A stretch of DNA of 64,000 nucleotides from Bog-756 sp963776225 (GCA_963776225.1 CAVZLL010000004.1:682001-746000); one strand, 5' to 3'. Shown: positions 26,992-36,833, numbered from the stretch's first letter. Program-made: numbers and translations. The notes: a model not told the origin generated them from the letters alone.

Positions 26992-28221
26992 TCAGTTGTG
27001 AATCAGCTTGATGTAGTCGAACATCGGCAGGTAGAGGCAGATCACCATCGCACCCACCATGGCCCCCATGAACACTGTGAGCAGGGGCTCGAGGAGTGCG
27101 GTGAGATTGTTAACGGTGACCTCGACCTCCTGGTCGTAGAACTCACCCACCTTCCGGAGCATGGCATCGAGCGCACCCGTCTGTTCACCGACCTCGATCA
27201 TCTGCACGACCAGGGTCGGTATTACATCCTCGTGCTCCCGCAGCGGGTCGGCGAGCGGCCTGCCCTCGCGCACTCCATCCTTCGCCAGCAAAAGGACGTC
27301 GCCGATCGTCCTGTTCCCGGATACATCGGCAGAGATATCCAGTGATTCGAGAATCGGTACCCCCGACCCGATAAGCGACGCGAGGGTCGCGGTCGTGCGT
27401 GCGAGGGCCACCTTGTGGAACAGCTGCCCGAAGACAGGTGGCTTGAGGATCAAGCGGTCCCACTTGCGCCGACCTTCATCAGTAGCGATCCACTTCCGGA
27501 GTCCGATGATCCCGCCGATCACGACTGCAATGATCAACAACACCCACGCGCTAGTGACAATGTCGGAGATCTTGATCAGTATCCGAGTGGGGAACGGGAG
27601 CTTCCCGCCCAACGATGTGAACAGGTTTTGGAACACCGGTACGATGAAGACGATCATCGCGGTGAAGATGACCAGCATCACACACAGCACTACGGCGGGG
27701 TAGGTCATTGCCGACCGGATGGTGCTATTCAGCTTGGCTTGCTTTTCAATGGTGTCGGCCAGGTCTTTCAAGACTTCGTCGAGATTTCCACCAGCCTCTC
27801 CTGCCTGCACGAGAGTGCAGAAGAGGTTCGAGAACGCCTTCGGGTGCTTGGCGCATGCGACGGAGAGCGACGAGCCGTGCTCGAGGTCGAGGCGCACTTC
27901 GTTGAGAATCCGGGCGAGCTCCTGGTTTTCCACCTGGGCGGCCAGGATGCCGAGCGAACGCACCACCGACAGGCCCGAATCGACCATGGTCGACAACTGT
28001 CGAGTGACGACTGCGATCTCCCGGAGCTTGATCCGATCCGACAATCCCGGAATCTTGATTTCGGCCTTCATGTTCATGGTCGACTTCGGCGTCACCGAAA
28101 TCGGCATGTAGCCCATGTCCCGCAGCCTTCGCACGACGAGCGCCATGCTGTCACCTTCGAGCTGGCCCTCGACGAGCCCGCCCGACTTGTCCCGCACCTT
28201 GTAATCGAATGTCAGTGCCAC
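26992..28221 (-). CDS. pilC: Type IV pilus inner-membrane platform protein PilC
   Basis: 409 aa, type II secretion F family. Two copies of the T2SSF cytoplasmic domain (TRQLSTMVDSGLSVVRSL; LARTTATLASLIGSGVPIL) each precede membrane helices (AMTYPAVVLCVMLVIFTAMIVFIVPVF; LLIIAVVIGGIIGL; final FMGAMVGAMVICLYLPMF). It would couple the PilB and PilT motors to pilin assembly. It lies 34 bp downstream of the pilT-like gene. Confidence 0.93.
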   Translation of the reverse strand: MALTFDYKVRDKSGGLVEGQLEGDSMALVVRRLRDMGYMPISVTPKSTMNMKAEIKIPGLSDRIKLREIAVVTRQLSTMVDSGLSVVRSLGILAAQVENQELARILNEVRLDLEHGSSLSVACAKHPKAFSNLFCTLVQAGEAGGNLDEVLKDLADTIEKQAKLNSTIRSAMTYPAVVLCVMLVIFTAMIVFIVPVFQNLFTSLGGKLPFPTRILIKISDIVTSAWVLLIIAVVIGGIIGLRKWIATDEGRRKWDRLILKPPVFGQLFHKVALARTTATLASLIGSGVPILESLDISADVSGNRTIGDVLLLAKDGVREGRPLADPLREHEDVIPTLVVQMIEVGEQTGALDAMLRKVGEFYDQEVEVTVNNLTALLEPLLTVFMGAMVGAMVICLYLPMFDYIKLIHN

Positions 28222-28255
28222 AATTCCCCAATTCGCATGTCAGTGAACTGGACGA

Positions 28256-29938
28256 TCAGCCCATGCTCAGATGGTTTCGCAGGTCTTCTTCGTTCTGCGA
28301 TCGGTCGTAGGCGATGGCCTCCGAAATGAGTCCGTTCTTCACGAGAGCTGCGAGACCCTGGTCCATGGTCTGCATACCGAAGGAGGCCCCCACCTGCATC
28401 AGGGAGTAGATCTGGTGGGTCTTTGCCTGCCGGATCAGGTTTCGGATGGCCGACGTACACATGAGGACCTCGGCACACGGAATACGCCCGGTGCCATCGG
28501 CATTGACCACCAGCTGCTGGGTCACGACACCCTCCAGGGTCGCGGCGAGCATGACCCTGATCTGCTCCTGCTGGTTGGTTGGAAACACATCGATTATTCG
28601 GTCGATGGTCTGGGGCGCGTCCTGTGTGTGCAGGGTCCCAAAGACCAGGTGGCCGGTCTCGGCCGCGGTGAGAGCCATCGAGATCGTCTCGAGGTCGCGA
28701 AGCTCACCGACAAGGATCACGTCCGGGTCCTGCCGCAGTACACGCCGGAGCGCCTCGGCGAACGAGTTGGTGTCCTCCCCTATCTCGCGCTGGGTGATGA
28801 TCGAGCGCTTGTGGTCGTGGAGGAACTCGATCGGATCCTCGACGGTGACGATGTGAAGCGGTTTTGTCCGATTGATGATATCCACAAGAGAAGCGAGTGT
28901 CGTCGACTTGCCGGAGCCGGTAGGCCCGGTCACAAGCACTAGACCGCGTCGGAGGTCGGTAAATGACTTGATCGAATCGGGTAGCCCGAGAGAATCGAAG
29001 ACAGGCATCTCATGAGGAATCGGACGAAGTGCGGCGGCCACGGTTCCACGTTGCAATGCGACGTTGACCCGGAACCGCCCTACCCCGACGATCGAGTGCG
29101 ACGTGTCGAGCTCGTGCTCCTCCTCGAACCGTTCACGCTGCGAAGCCGGAAGGATACCGAACACCATGTCGCGCAGGGCTTGGTTGTCGAGTGGCGGACA
29201 TCCTTCGATCTGGCGCATCGCTCCGTGCAGGCGAATCGAGGCTGGCATGGCCGCGGTCAGGTGGAGGTCAGACGCACCCACCGAGACTGCGTAGCGCAGG
29301 AGGTCGTCGATGTGGAGAGGAAGACTTCCGTCGGATGCCGTCGCCGGAATCCCCTCCTCGAGTAGCCTTTCGGCGGTGGACCGATCGGGGTCTTCCCCGG
29401 CATCGCTCGGTACGTCTACCAGTGGAGATCCAGGCACGGGACCAGGAGCGCCCGGTGGTGGGGGAATCTCCGCTACGGACGCACTGGGCGACTGGCTACC
29501 GGTGTAGCTTTCGATCACGACTGGATCGGCGAGCACCGCGTGGATCCGATGACCAACACGCGAGGCCAGGGCATCCAGACGCTGGGGCGTTGGCGGTTCG
29601 GCAAAGGCGACCGTCATCGCGTTTCCGTCGAATTGCAGCGCGACCGCGCCGAACTCACGCATCACCCCCGTGGGCATCGCGGCTGCAGCGTCCGGGCTCG
29701 GCGTCATTGCTGCCAGGTCGGCTGCTGGGAGCTGGGCAAGGTGGGCCAGAGTCCCAACTACGACGCCCGGAAGTGCGAGCTTTCGGCTGACGAGCAGGTA
29801 CGCCAGGCTCGTGCCGGTCGCACTAGCTTCGTTGACCAGTGGACGGAGATTTGCCTCCGTTTCATATCCGGACTGGACCAACGCCGCGGCCAGTCGAGCA
29901 GACCATTCTGTGTGCGTCTCTTGGGTGACGGAAGTCAT
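28256..29938 (-). CDS. pilT: PilT-like retraction ATPase with an N-terminal MshEN-like domain
   Basis: 560 aa, about 200 more than ordinary PilT. Residues 200-560 are PilT: Walker A TGPTGSGKSTTL, Asp box with THIS-type VTVEDPIEFLHDH, Walker B RQDPDVILVGELRD, the His box GHLVFGTLHT, and the PilT signature AIRNLIRQ. Residues 1-150 resemble the MshEN (T2SSE N-terminal) module found in PilB (LPAADLAAMTPSPDAAAAMP; FGAVALQFDGNAMTVAFAEPP), joined by a Pro-rich linker. MshEN domains of PilB/MshE bind c-di-GMP; whether this one does is inference. Overlaps the pilB stop by 4 bp (ATGA). Confidence 0.9.
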   Translation of the reverse strand: MTSVTQETHTEWSARLAAALVQSGYETEANLRPLVNEASATGTSLAYLLVSRKLALPGVVVGTLAHLAQLPAADLAAMTPSPDAAAAMPTGVMREFGAVALQFDGNAMTVAFAEPPTPQRLDALASRVGHRIHAVLADPVVIESYTGSQSPSASVAEIPPPPGAPGPVPGSPLVDVPSDAGEDPDRSTAERLLEEGIPATASDGSLPLHIDDLLRYAVSVGASDLHLTAAMPASIRLHGAMRQIEGCPPLDNQALRDMVFGILPASQRERFEEEHELDTSHSIVGVGRFRVNVALQRGTVAAALRPIPHEMPVFDSLGLPDSIKSFTDLRRGLVLVTGPTGSGKSTTLASLVDIINRTKPLHIVTVEDPIEFLHDHKRSIITQREIGEDTNSFAEALRRVLRQDPDVILVGELRDLETISMALTAAETGHLVFGTLHTQDAPQTIDRIIDVFPTNQQEQIRVMLAATLEGVVTQQLVVNADGTGRIPCAEVLMCTSAIRNLIRQAKTHQIYSLMQVGASFGMQTMDQGLAALVKNGLISEAIAYDRSQNEEDLRNHLSMG

Positions 29939-32068
29939 GCGACCACCCGCAGCACTTCCTCAAGGGTCGTCTCGCCCTCGATCGCCTTGAGCAGCCCGCT
30001 CTGGCGGAGTGTGTTCATACCTTGGCTCACAGCAAGCCGATGGATCTCGTCCACGGATCCTCCTTCGATGATCATGCGCTCGATCTCTTCTGTCATTGGG
30101 AGTAGCTCGGCGAGCGCCTTGCGCCCGCGGTAGCCGGTATGGGAGCAAGCCGAACAACCGACAGCCCGGTAGACCTTCGACATACCGCCGATCTCCGCCA
30201 CCTCGTTCATCGACCATCCCGCGGCCACGATGTCGGCCTCGGTTGGTTCGTACGCTTCCTTGCAGTGCGTGCAGAGCCGGCGGGCGAGCCGTTGGGCCAG
30301 GACCCCGGACAACGCCGAGGTGACCAGGAAGGGCTCTATGCCCATCTCGATCAGGCGCATGGGTGTCGCCGCGGCGTTGTTTGTGTGGAGCGTCGCCAGC
30401 ACCATGTGCCCGGTCAGAGCCGCTTCGATTGCAATCGACGCTGTCTCCTTGTCCCGGATCTCGCCGACAAGCACGATGTCTGGATCGGATCGCAGGATCG
30501 CCCGGAGTGCAGAGGCGAAATTGAGACCGGCCTTGATATTGAGCTGCACCTGATTGACGCCTTTCAAAGGCAGCTCGACGGGGTCCTCCACGGTAATGAT
30601 GTTCTTCTCAGGTGAGTTGAGGGCGCTCAGGGTCGTATACAGCGTCGTCGACTTCCCTGAACCGGTCGGTCCTGTCACCATGATCGTCCCGTACGGCTTG
30701 GTGTAGAGCCCCTCGTAGGTGGCGAGCAATTTCTCTTCGAAACCAAGATCACCGAAGCCCAGGACCACGCTCGACTTGTCGAGGACCCGCATCACGACCT
30801 TCTCGCCGTGGATGGTGGGCAGGGTTGCCATCCGGAGGTCTATCCCCTTGGCACCGACATTGAGAGAGATCCTCCCGTCTTGTGGGACCCGGTGCTCGGC
30901 GATGTTGAGGTCGGCCATGACCTTTAGTCGCGTGGTGACAGCGGCAGAGATCGTGCGCGGTGCAGTCGAGACGTCGTGCAGCACGCCATCGATCCGGTAT
31001 CGAATTCGCAAGTCGCTCCCTGTCGGTTCGATGTGGATGTCCGACGCTCGTTCGTTGAGGGCCTGGAGGATCAGCAGATTGACGTACCGGACGATCGGCG
31101 CTTCCTCAGTGACTGCCTGGATGTCATCGACGCCGGATTCCTGGTGACCGGAGTCGATGCCGAGCGAGGCCTCCATGGCCATGTCGGCGGCGTCTGCTCC
31201 GCTGTTGAATGCCTGTCCGATGTAGGCGCTGATCTGCGACCGGGTTGCCACTACGACGACGAAGTTTCGTCCCATGATGGTCCGGAGGTCGTCCATGGCG
31301 AACACATCGGTGGGATTGGAGGCCGCGACGACCGGGGTGCCGTTGTCGTTGGCGATCACCATCACGTTGTGATGTCTGGCCGTTGCCTCGGGAATAGTGC
31401 CGGCTTCAGTCAGGTCCACACCGACCGATGTCCAGATCGACGAACTCGAGCCCCATCTCCTCTGCCATGCCCCACATGAGGTCGGCTTCGGTGACCAAAC
31501 TGCGGTTGGTCAGAATGCGGGCGACACTCTGGCCGGTGAGGTGATGCTCCTCAAGAACAGAGTGCATGTCTTCGAGCGATACCCTTCCCCCCTCCACCAG
31601 TGCCTTGGCGAGTGGCGGAAACATCGCAATTGCGACATCACCGTCGAAGCTCGGGCCCTCGTCGTACTGCTCGTCCGGGTGGAGCTCTTGGTATGTGGCG
31701 ACCGCCTCGGCGACCAGATCGGCGGCCTCACCAGTGGAGTCGGCTGCGCCTTCCTCGGCCGCACCTTCGACCGAGATCGCCAGCTCGGCCAACTCTCCGC
31801 TGAACGGAAGAAGCCCCTCGCTCTGCCCCGTGGACTGGGGAGAAACATCTGACCTAACAGGATGATCGTCCCCTACCCCTGGATCGTCGACCGATACCAT
31901 CTCTTGGGGGATGCGGAGGTTACCGAACAGGCCGGCAATTGGTTCATCGGGCGCGGGCCGAGCGACTTCCTCCGGCGAGGATTCGGGTTTGCTGTCGATG
32001 CTCTCGACTGCCAAGGCCGTCAGCAGATGGATTCCTGCATCGGGGTCGTCAGATGGTGGATCGGGCAC
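29935..32068 (-). pseudogene. pilB: Pilus extension ATPase PilB, frame break near 31420
   Basis: Motor for pilus extension. The C-terminal 490 residues are intact: NERASDIHIEPTG, Walker A TGPTGSGKSTTLYTT, Walker B RSDPDIVLVGEIRDKET, GHMVLATLHTNNA, and the zinc tetracysteine CTHC...CSAC. The N-terminal part (GTG 32068) has an acidic linker and half of an MshEN domain ending LEFVDLDIG; after a one-base shift near 31417-31428 the domain resumes as VDLTEAGTIPEATARHHNVMVI. Repair gives about 711 codons. As written the protein would stop inside the MshEN domain. It probably reads through in the true genome. Confidence 0.85.
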
Positions 32069-32243
32069 TACGACGGAGGTTCGGGGGTGGGAGTGTCTTC
32101 AGTGGTCGAATCGGTAGGGCCATCCGAGGCTGACTTACCGCTCTCTTTTGATCCTGACTTCTTCCCTCTCTGTCCTTTACCGGCGGATGGCGTACGGCGT
32201 GCGGGAGCGGACGTCGGTCGATTCCGTTTCACCGCGCATGCCT

Positions 32244-32876
32244 TTATTGCGTAACTCCGCCTTCAGCTGCTATTTCATCCGCCTCAATGGGCTCTACAAC
32301 GGCTGCTTTGGAGCTGCGGCTTCCCCTTGCGGACTTCTCGTCTACCGTGGGCTTGGCCTCCAAGTCATCTGCCATTTCCTCTGGTGATGTCGTCGATGAA
32401 TCCGCCGAGGTCGGCGTCGCCTCATCAGGTCGCCCTCGCCGTCGAGCTATGAGCGGCTCGCTTGCGAGCGCAGCAAGAAGGTCGGGGACAAGCTCGATCG
32501 TCCGGGTGTCACCGGGCTCCGCGAAGGTCCCATCAGATGCCACGGCTTCACCCGAACCCGCCGTTCCTTGCGGCTCGATCTCCGAAGCGACCAGCTGTTC
32601 GAGGTAAGAGTCAATCTGCTCCTGAGCAGCCACGACGGAGATGAACTCGCGTCCGATCGATGCGCGAACCGAATCCTGCGCGGAGAGATCATCGGGATTG
32701 GAGGTTGCGATGACCGGGGTACCGAACTTTCGCTTGACAACGACCACGTGGTGACGGCGGGCGAGGTCAACGGGGAGGATCCCGACCGCCGCGGGGTCGA
32801 CGCCATAGGTGTCGAGATCAACGAATTCGAGATCGCGTTCACTTGCCATGCTTCTCATGGCGTCGACGTCGCTCAT
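32244..32876 (-). CDS. MshEN-like domain ORF upstream of pilB
   Basis: 210 aa. Residues 1-95 match the second half of an MshEN domain and align with the one in PilB: LEFVDLDTYGVDPAAVGILP, RRHHVVVVKRKFGTPVIATSNPDD and IGREFISVVAAQEQIDSYLEQL. The rest is a Glu/Ser/Ala-rich low-complexity tail. The first half of the domain is missing because a TGA lies just upstream of the start. Between its stop and pilB (32069-32243) another frame continues as a Lys/Ser-rich linker. So this may once have been the N-terminus of a two-MshEN PilB, now separated by frame breaks, or a stand-alone small protein. Confidence 0.6.
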   Translation of the reverse strand: MSDVDAMRSMASERDLEFVDLDTYGVDPAAVGILPVDLARRHHVVVVKRKFGTPVIATSNPDDLSAQDSVRASIGREFISVVAAQEQIDSYLEQLVASEIEPQGTAGSGEAVASDGTFAEPGDTRTIELVPDLLAALASEPLIARRRGRPDEATPTSADSSTTSPEEMADDLEAKPTVDEKSARGSRSSKAAVVEPIEADEIAAEGGVTQ

Positions 32877-33224
32877 GAGACCAGCATCGGCATCCTCGGC
32901 ATCGACATTGAACCCAAATCAGCGTGGTCGAGGCGTGTAGGCCCGTCGATCCCTGCCGGTGTCCGCACAGTGCCCCCTTCCAACCTGGCCTCTGGACGTC
33001 GGTGGGGAGCGGGTTCGAGATTCTCACTCCCCGTGGTCAGTCTCCCACCGGCCCTGCGTGAACCTCAAGGCCCTTGACAGCGGTTCCGATCTACAGTTGC
33101 CGATTCCACCCGGGAGGTGACCTGTGAGGATACGGACGCTTCGGGAGGAAAGAATACCGAACTCCCTGTTCAGAGGTCATATCTATGGTGGTTGTTCCCA
33201 CCGTGCCGTTGGCGGTGTACGAAC
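32877..33224. other. Intergenic region between the pilB unit and pilD
   Basis: Divergent gap of about 350 bp. A TTGACA (33074-33079) precedes TACAGT (33092-33097) on the plus strand, but the 12-bp spacing is short for a standard promoter. A GGGAGGTGA (33112-33120) lies too far from the pilD ATG to serve it. No further gene seen. Confidence 0.35.
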
Positions 33225-34034
33225 ATGAGTTCGGGCAGCGTTCCCCTCGAAGCCTTCTCCATTCTGCTGGCTGCGCTGGTCGGGCTCATCGTCGGCTCGT
33301 TCCTGAACGTCGTCGTCTATCGGGTGCCGATCGGGCTCTCGCTGTCCACCCCGCGATCGTTCTGCCCGACATGCGACCGTCAGCTTGCCTGGTGGGAAAA
33401 CATTCCCGTGGTGACCTGGCTCCTCCTCCGAGGATGCTGTCGTGGCTGCCACCAGCCGATCTCGGCTCGCTACCCCCTCGTGGAGCTATCCACAGGGGTC
33501 GTCTTCGCGGTCGTGACCTGGGCTTGGCACGGGACGGGCCTGTCACCCGGCTACTGCGTCCTGGCCGCCACCGCCATCGCCGTCTCGCTCATCGAACTCG
33601 GGGGATCGCGGTCGCCACTCTCCGTGGCGGCTGTGGGGACGGCGCTCGGCCAGGGTGCGGTCGTCGTGGCAAGCGTATGGCTCCACCGATGGACGGTCCT
33701 CGGGGGCTCGCTCGCTGGCCTCGCAGTGGGTGCCACCGTGTTCGGCATCCTCCGTCTGCGAGACCCCGAGTGCCTCGAACCCACTTCGTACGGTCGGACC
33801 TTGTTGCCGGTCGCCGGATGCTGGCTCGGCGGTCTGGGACTTGCGGCCGCAGTCGTGGGTCTGGCCGTCGGGGTGCTCGTCACGCTCTCCTGCCTCGCCC
33901 TCGTGAGGTGGACGTCTCGCACCCCCACTCTTCCGCATCCCCCGGTGGCTGGGCGAAGATCCTCGATCATTGCCACCCCGCTGGTGACCGCGACCGCCGC
34001 GGCGATGGCGGTGTCACTCATGATTGCGGCGTGA
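33225..34034 (+). CDS. pilD: Prepilin peptidase-like protein PilD lacking both catalytic aspartates
   Basis: 269 aa, polytopic. The N-terminal methyltransferase-type domain is well kept: LVGLIVGSFLNVVVYRVP and the zinc cysteines CPTC...CRGC with SARYPLVELSTG. The A24 peptidase part is degenerate: where active enzymes have LIDxDxxxLPD this protein has LIELGGSRSP, and where they have MGYGDFKLLAALGAWLG it has TSYGRTLLPVAGCWLG. Both catalytic Asp are thus replaced. ATG 33225 is chosen because the membrane helix starts right after it; an upstream ATG at 33117 would add 36 unrelated residues. Cleavage of pilin may need another peptidase. Confidence 0.8.
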   Translation: MSSGSVPLEAFSILLAALVGLIVGSFLNVVVYRVPIGLSLSTPRSFCPTCDRQLAWWENIPVVTWLLLRGCCRGCHQPISARYPLVELSTGVVFAVVTWAWHGTGLSPGYCVLAATAIAVSLIELGGSRSPLSVAAVGTALGQGAVVVASVWLHRWTVLGGSLAGLAVGATVFGILRLRDPECLEPTSYGRTLLPVAGCWLGGLGLAAAVVGLAVGVLVTLSCLALVRWTSRTPTLPHPPVAGRRSSIIATPLVTATAAAMAVSLMIAA

Positions 34035-34052
34035 CGCACCGACGATAGCTGC

Positions 34053-34817
34053 ATGGGAAGTACTCGCTCCCGCACCCAGATGGCCCCGGAGTCCGGCCTG
34101 GACGACCGGTCGGACGCATCAGACCGGCTGCCTGAGGATCTCCCGTTCGGGGAGTTGCTCCATCGGACGGTCATCGTGGACGACCACGAGCTGTTGCGAA
34201 CCGGGACGCGGCGCATTCTCGAAGAGGGAACAGGGTTCCTGGTGGTGGGTGAGGCTGCCGACGCCGAGACCGCTCGGATCGTGGTGGCGGACACCCGACC
34301 CGACCTGGTGATCACGGACATCCGCCTTCCCACTGCGAACGGGATCGACCTGGGCCGCGAGCTGGTGGCCGACGATCCGGACCTCACCGTCGTCATCCTC
34401 AGTGCGTACGACGACGAGCACTACATCCGCGCTGCGATGGCGGCCGGCATCTCCGGCTACCTGCTCAAGACCATGCCGAGCACCGAGCTGGTCGCTGCCA
34501 TCCGTCAGGCATGTGCCGGGACCTGGCCGATCCATCTCCCCGGCCGCTCGGCGGGTGAGAAGGAAGGAGAACAGCGTCCGGCGGCCGGCCGCCTGCTGAC
34601 GACCCGTGAGAACGCAGTGGTGCGCCTGGTCGCACGAGGGATGACCAACAAGGCCATTGCCAGCCAGCTCGGGATCAGCCCACGGACGGTCGAAGGCCAT
34701 CTCAATCACGTCTTCGAAAAGTTGGACGTCCTCTCACGGACCGAGCTGGTCCACTACGCCTTGGCCCACCGACTGTTCGACAGGGAGTCATCGGTGGGGA
34801 GGGATCCGTCGGCATGA
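34053..34817 (+). CDS. NarL/FixJ-family response regulator
   Basis: 254 aa. An unstructured 35-residue leader, then a receiver domain (HRTVIVDDHELLR; phospho-acceptor Asp in LVITDIRLPTANG; Lys in GYLLKTMPS) and a C-terminal LuxR-type helix-turn-helix (LTTRENAVVRLVARGMTNKA; SPRTVEGHLNHVFEKL). Its stop overlaps the start of the histidine kinase (ATGA), so they form a cognate pair. The location between pilD and the pilM operon suggests control of pilus genes, which is inference. Confidence 0.92.
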   Translation: MGSTRSRTQMAPESGLDDRSDASDRLPEDLPFGELLHRTVIVDDHELLRTGTRRILEEGTGFLVVGEAADAETARIVVADTRPDLVITDIRLPTANGIDLGRELVADDPDLTVVILSAYDDEHYIRAAMAAGISGYLLKTMPSTELVAAIRQACAGTWPIHLPGRSAGEKEGEQRPAAGRLLTTRENAVVRLVARGMTNKAIASQLGISPRTVEGHLNHVFEKLDVLSRTELVHYALAHRLFDRESSVGRDPSA

Positions 34818-36355
34818 CGGTGGGAACCTCTCCGGTCGATGCCGTCACTCAACGGGAGAGCCAGCCGCGATCTGGCACCTCTCCGAGCGGGAAGCCGTGG
34901 ACCGATTCGCATTTCTGGCTTCTGCAACTCATAATCCTCGCACTCGCGCTCATCCGTCTGGCCGTCACGGTCGCGTTCCATCTCGCCACGTCCTCAGTAG
35001 CGCTCGAGTTCTCGACGTTGGCTCTCTTCCTCATACCTGTCGCGTACGCTTCTCTGAGCTTTGGTCTACCGGGCGCCGCATTTACTGCTTGCTGGGTCAC
35101 CATGCTGGCCGTCCCGCGATTCCTCGTCGCCGTCGGTCAGCACAATCCCGTTGCCGCTTGGGCCGAGATCCTTCAGATCGTCCTCATCGACGGTATGGCC
35201 GTGCTCATCGGACAGCGGGTGTCGAGCGAACGGGAGGCGCGCCAGTTGGCCGATCTCGCGCAAGCCGCCCATCTCGATGCCGAGACCCTCTATCGGGAAC
35301 TATTCGATTCGAACCAATCTCCCATTCTGATCGTCGACAGCAGCGGTCTGGTGATGGAGGAAAACGCCGCGGCACTTCGCGTGTTCGGAGGTCCTTCATC
35401 ACCCGACCGGTCTGAAGGTCGACGACAAACGCGCCTGCTCGACCTGATCGGAGCCGATGCCGCCGGCCAGGTGCTGACGCGGCTCGTGTCGGTCGATTCG
35501 ACATCGGCGACGAAAGGGGCGCCCGCTGCCCGGGACTCCGAGATCGATGAGCGGGTACGGCCGGTCGCCTTCGAGGTCGGCGGCCGCACGGTTCTGTATC
35601 GACCGAGCGCGACATTGGTCGGACCATCCCGGTCCGACCGTCGAATGCAGGTCATCTTCGAGGACGTGACGACTGAGACCCTTCGACACGACCTGATGGA
35701 GGCGTATGCCGGCCAGGTTGTCCTGGCGCAGGAAGAGGAGCGCCGACATATCGCACAGGAGCTTCACGACGGACCGCTCCAATCCCTCATCCACGTCTGT
35801 CGGCAGATCGACACACTCGACAACCTTGATGAATCGACGATCGAGCCGGGTAGCCATCCGTTGGGCTCCCTCCGCTCAACGGTAGAGGACACCGTGGCCG
35901 AGATCCGATCCATCGCACGGGGCCTTCGTCCGACGATCCTCGACGACTTGGGACTGGTGGCGTCGATCAACCAGATGCTGACCGAGGCCACGGCACGTCA
36001 GCAGTTCGAGAGCACCTTTGGGGTAACGGGCTCGTCTCGCCGGCTCTCAGCAACCGTCGAGCTCGCACTGTTCCGCATCACCCAGGAGGCGATCAGCAAC
36101 ATCGAGCGGCACGCAGCGGCTGAGCACGTGGCGATCGGGCTCGATTTCGCGACCAATGGTCTTCGTCTTCTGGTCAAGGACGACGGGGTCGGATTCGATC
36201 GTTCCAGGCCACCGGACACCGACCACTCGTTGGGGCTCCCCGGGATCACCGAGCGAGCTCATCTCATCGGCGCCAACCTCGTCATCGAGTCGGCGGCCGG
36301 TCACGGCACAGCCGTAGACGTGTGGGTGCCCGAGCAGGCGCTTCGCGTCAGGTAA
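34814..36355 (+). CDS. NarL-type sensor histidine kinase
   Basis: 513 aa. Four hydrophobic segments between residues 33 and 135 (for example LLQLIILALALIRLAVTVAF and FSTLALFLIPVAYASLSFG), a PAS-like region (about 155-285; FDSNQSPILIVDSSGLVMEEN), then HisKA_3 with the phospho-His in EEERRHIAQELHDGPLQSL and a HATPase with NIERHAAAEHV, DDGVGF and GLPGITERAHLIG. It would phosphorylate the overlapping response regulator. The signal is unknown; the short loops between helices suggest sensing within or near the membrane or by the PAS domain. Confidence 0.92.
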   Translation: MTVGTSPVDAVTQRESQPRSGTSPSGKPWTDSHFWLLQLIILALALIRLAVTVAFHLATSSVALEFSTLALFLIPVAYASLSFGLPGAAFTACWVTMLAVPRFLVAVGQHNPVAAWAEILQIVLIDGMAVLIGQRVSSEREARQLADLAQAAHLDAETLYRELFDSNQSPILIVDSSGLVMEENAAALRVFGGPSSPDRSEGRRQTRLLDLIGADAAGQVLTRLVSVDSTSATKGAPAARDSEIDERVRPVAFEVGGRTVLYRPSATLVGPSRSDRRMQVIFEDVTTETLRHDLMEAYAGQVVLAQEEERRHIAQELHDGPLQSLIHVCRQIDTLDNLDESTIEPGSHPLGSLRSTVEDTVAEIRSIARGLRPTILDDLGLVASINQMLTEATARQQFESTFGVTGSSRRLSATVELALFRITQEAISNIERHAAAEHVAIGLDFATNGLRLLVKDDGVGFDRSRPPDTDHSLGLPGITERAHLIGANLVIESAAGHGTAVDVWVPEQALRVR

Positions 36356-36536
36356 TGCGGGTCGTGCCCTCCCAGGGAGGCATCCCGTCTCAGGGGTCAT
36401 TTGGCGCGACACCTCACCTGACCAGCGCATATTGGGAGCGAGGCCCCGTTGACAGCCTGCTGGCCGCCCAGTAACTGTCACTTAACCGACATGAAACTCT
36501 CACGGGAATCTCATCAATTTGTGTGATACTGGGCCG

Positions 36537-36833
36537 GTGGATGAGATCGTGATCGAGTCGTGCCATAGTACGTGGATCATCGACCGGGCGAATTCCCGCT
36601 TTCGTCGTGTGGTCAAAGCATCACACCACACGACCAGCCCTGCCTCCACGGAATGGCAACCGTGTTACGGCGTCGAAATCGACCCGCTCTCCGAATCCTT
36701 CGTCGTGCTCCTGAATCCCGAAGGCACCCGCCTTCTTCGGAGTTGGCGACATGTCGAGCACTGTTCACAGTGTGGTGGCGAGGCGACCTCGGAGCTGACC
36801 CTCCGGGACCTCCGCTCAGCTGTCCGTAGCTGA
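36537..36833 (+). CDS. Conserved small protein of unknown function
   Basis: 98 aa from GTG 36537. Motifs: ESCHSTWIIDRANSRFRRV, FVVLLNPEGTRLLRSWRH and a CxxC pair (CSQCGG). This looks like a small actinobacterial family seen in other genomes but without a function I can name. The start is picked because GATACT ends 6 nt upstream, consistent with a leaderless transcript; a TTG at 36519 is an alternative. Stands alone between the kinase and the proline-rich gene. Confidence 0.6.
   Translation: MDEIVIESCHSTWIIDRANSRFRRVVKASHHTTSPASTEWQPCYGVEIDPLSESFVVLLNPEGTRLLRSWRHVEHCSQCGGEATSELTLRDLRSAVRS

Noticed and set aside
35300..35320. tRNA T-arm-like GATTCGAACC
   Set aside because: It lies inside the histidine kinase gene and no cloverleaf can be formed around it.
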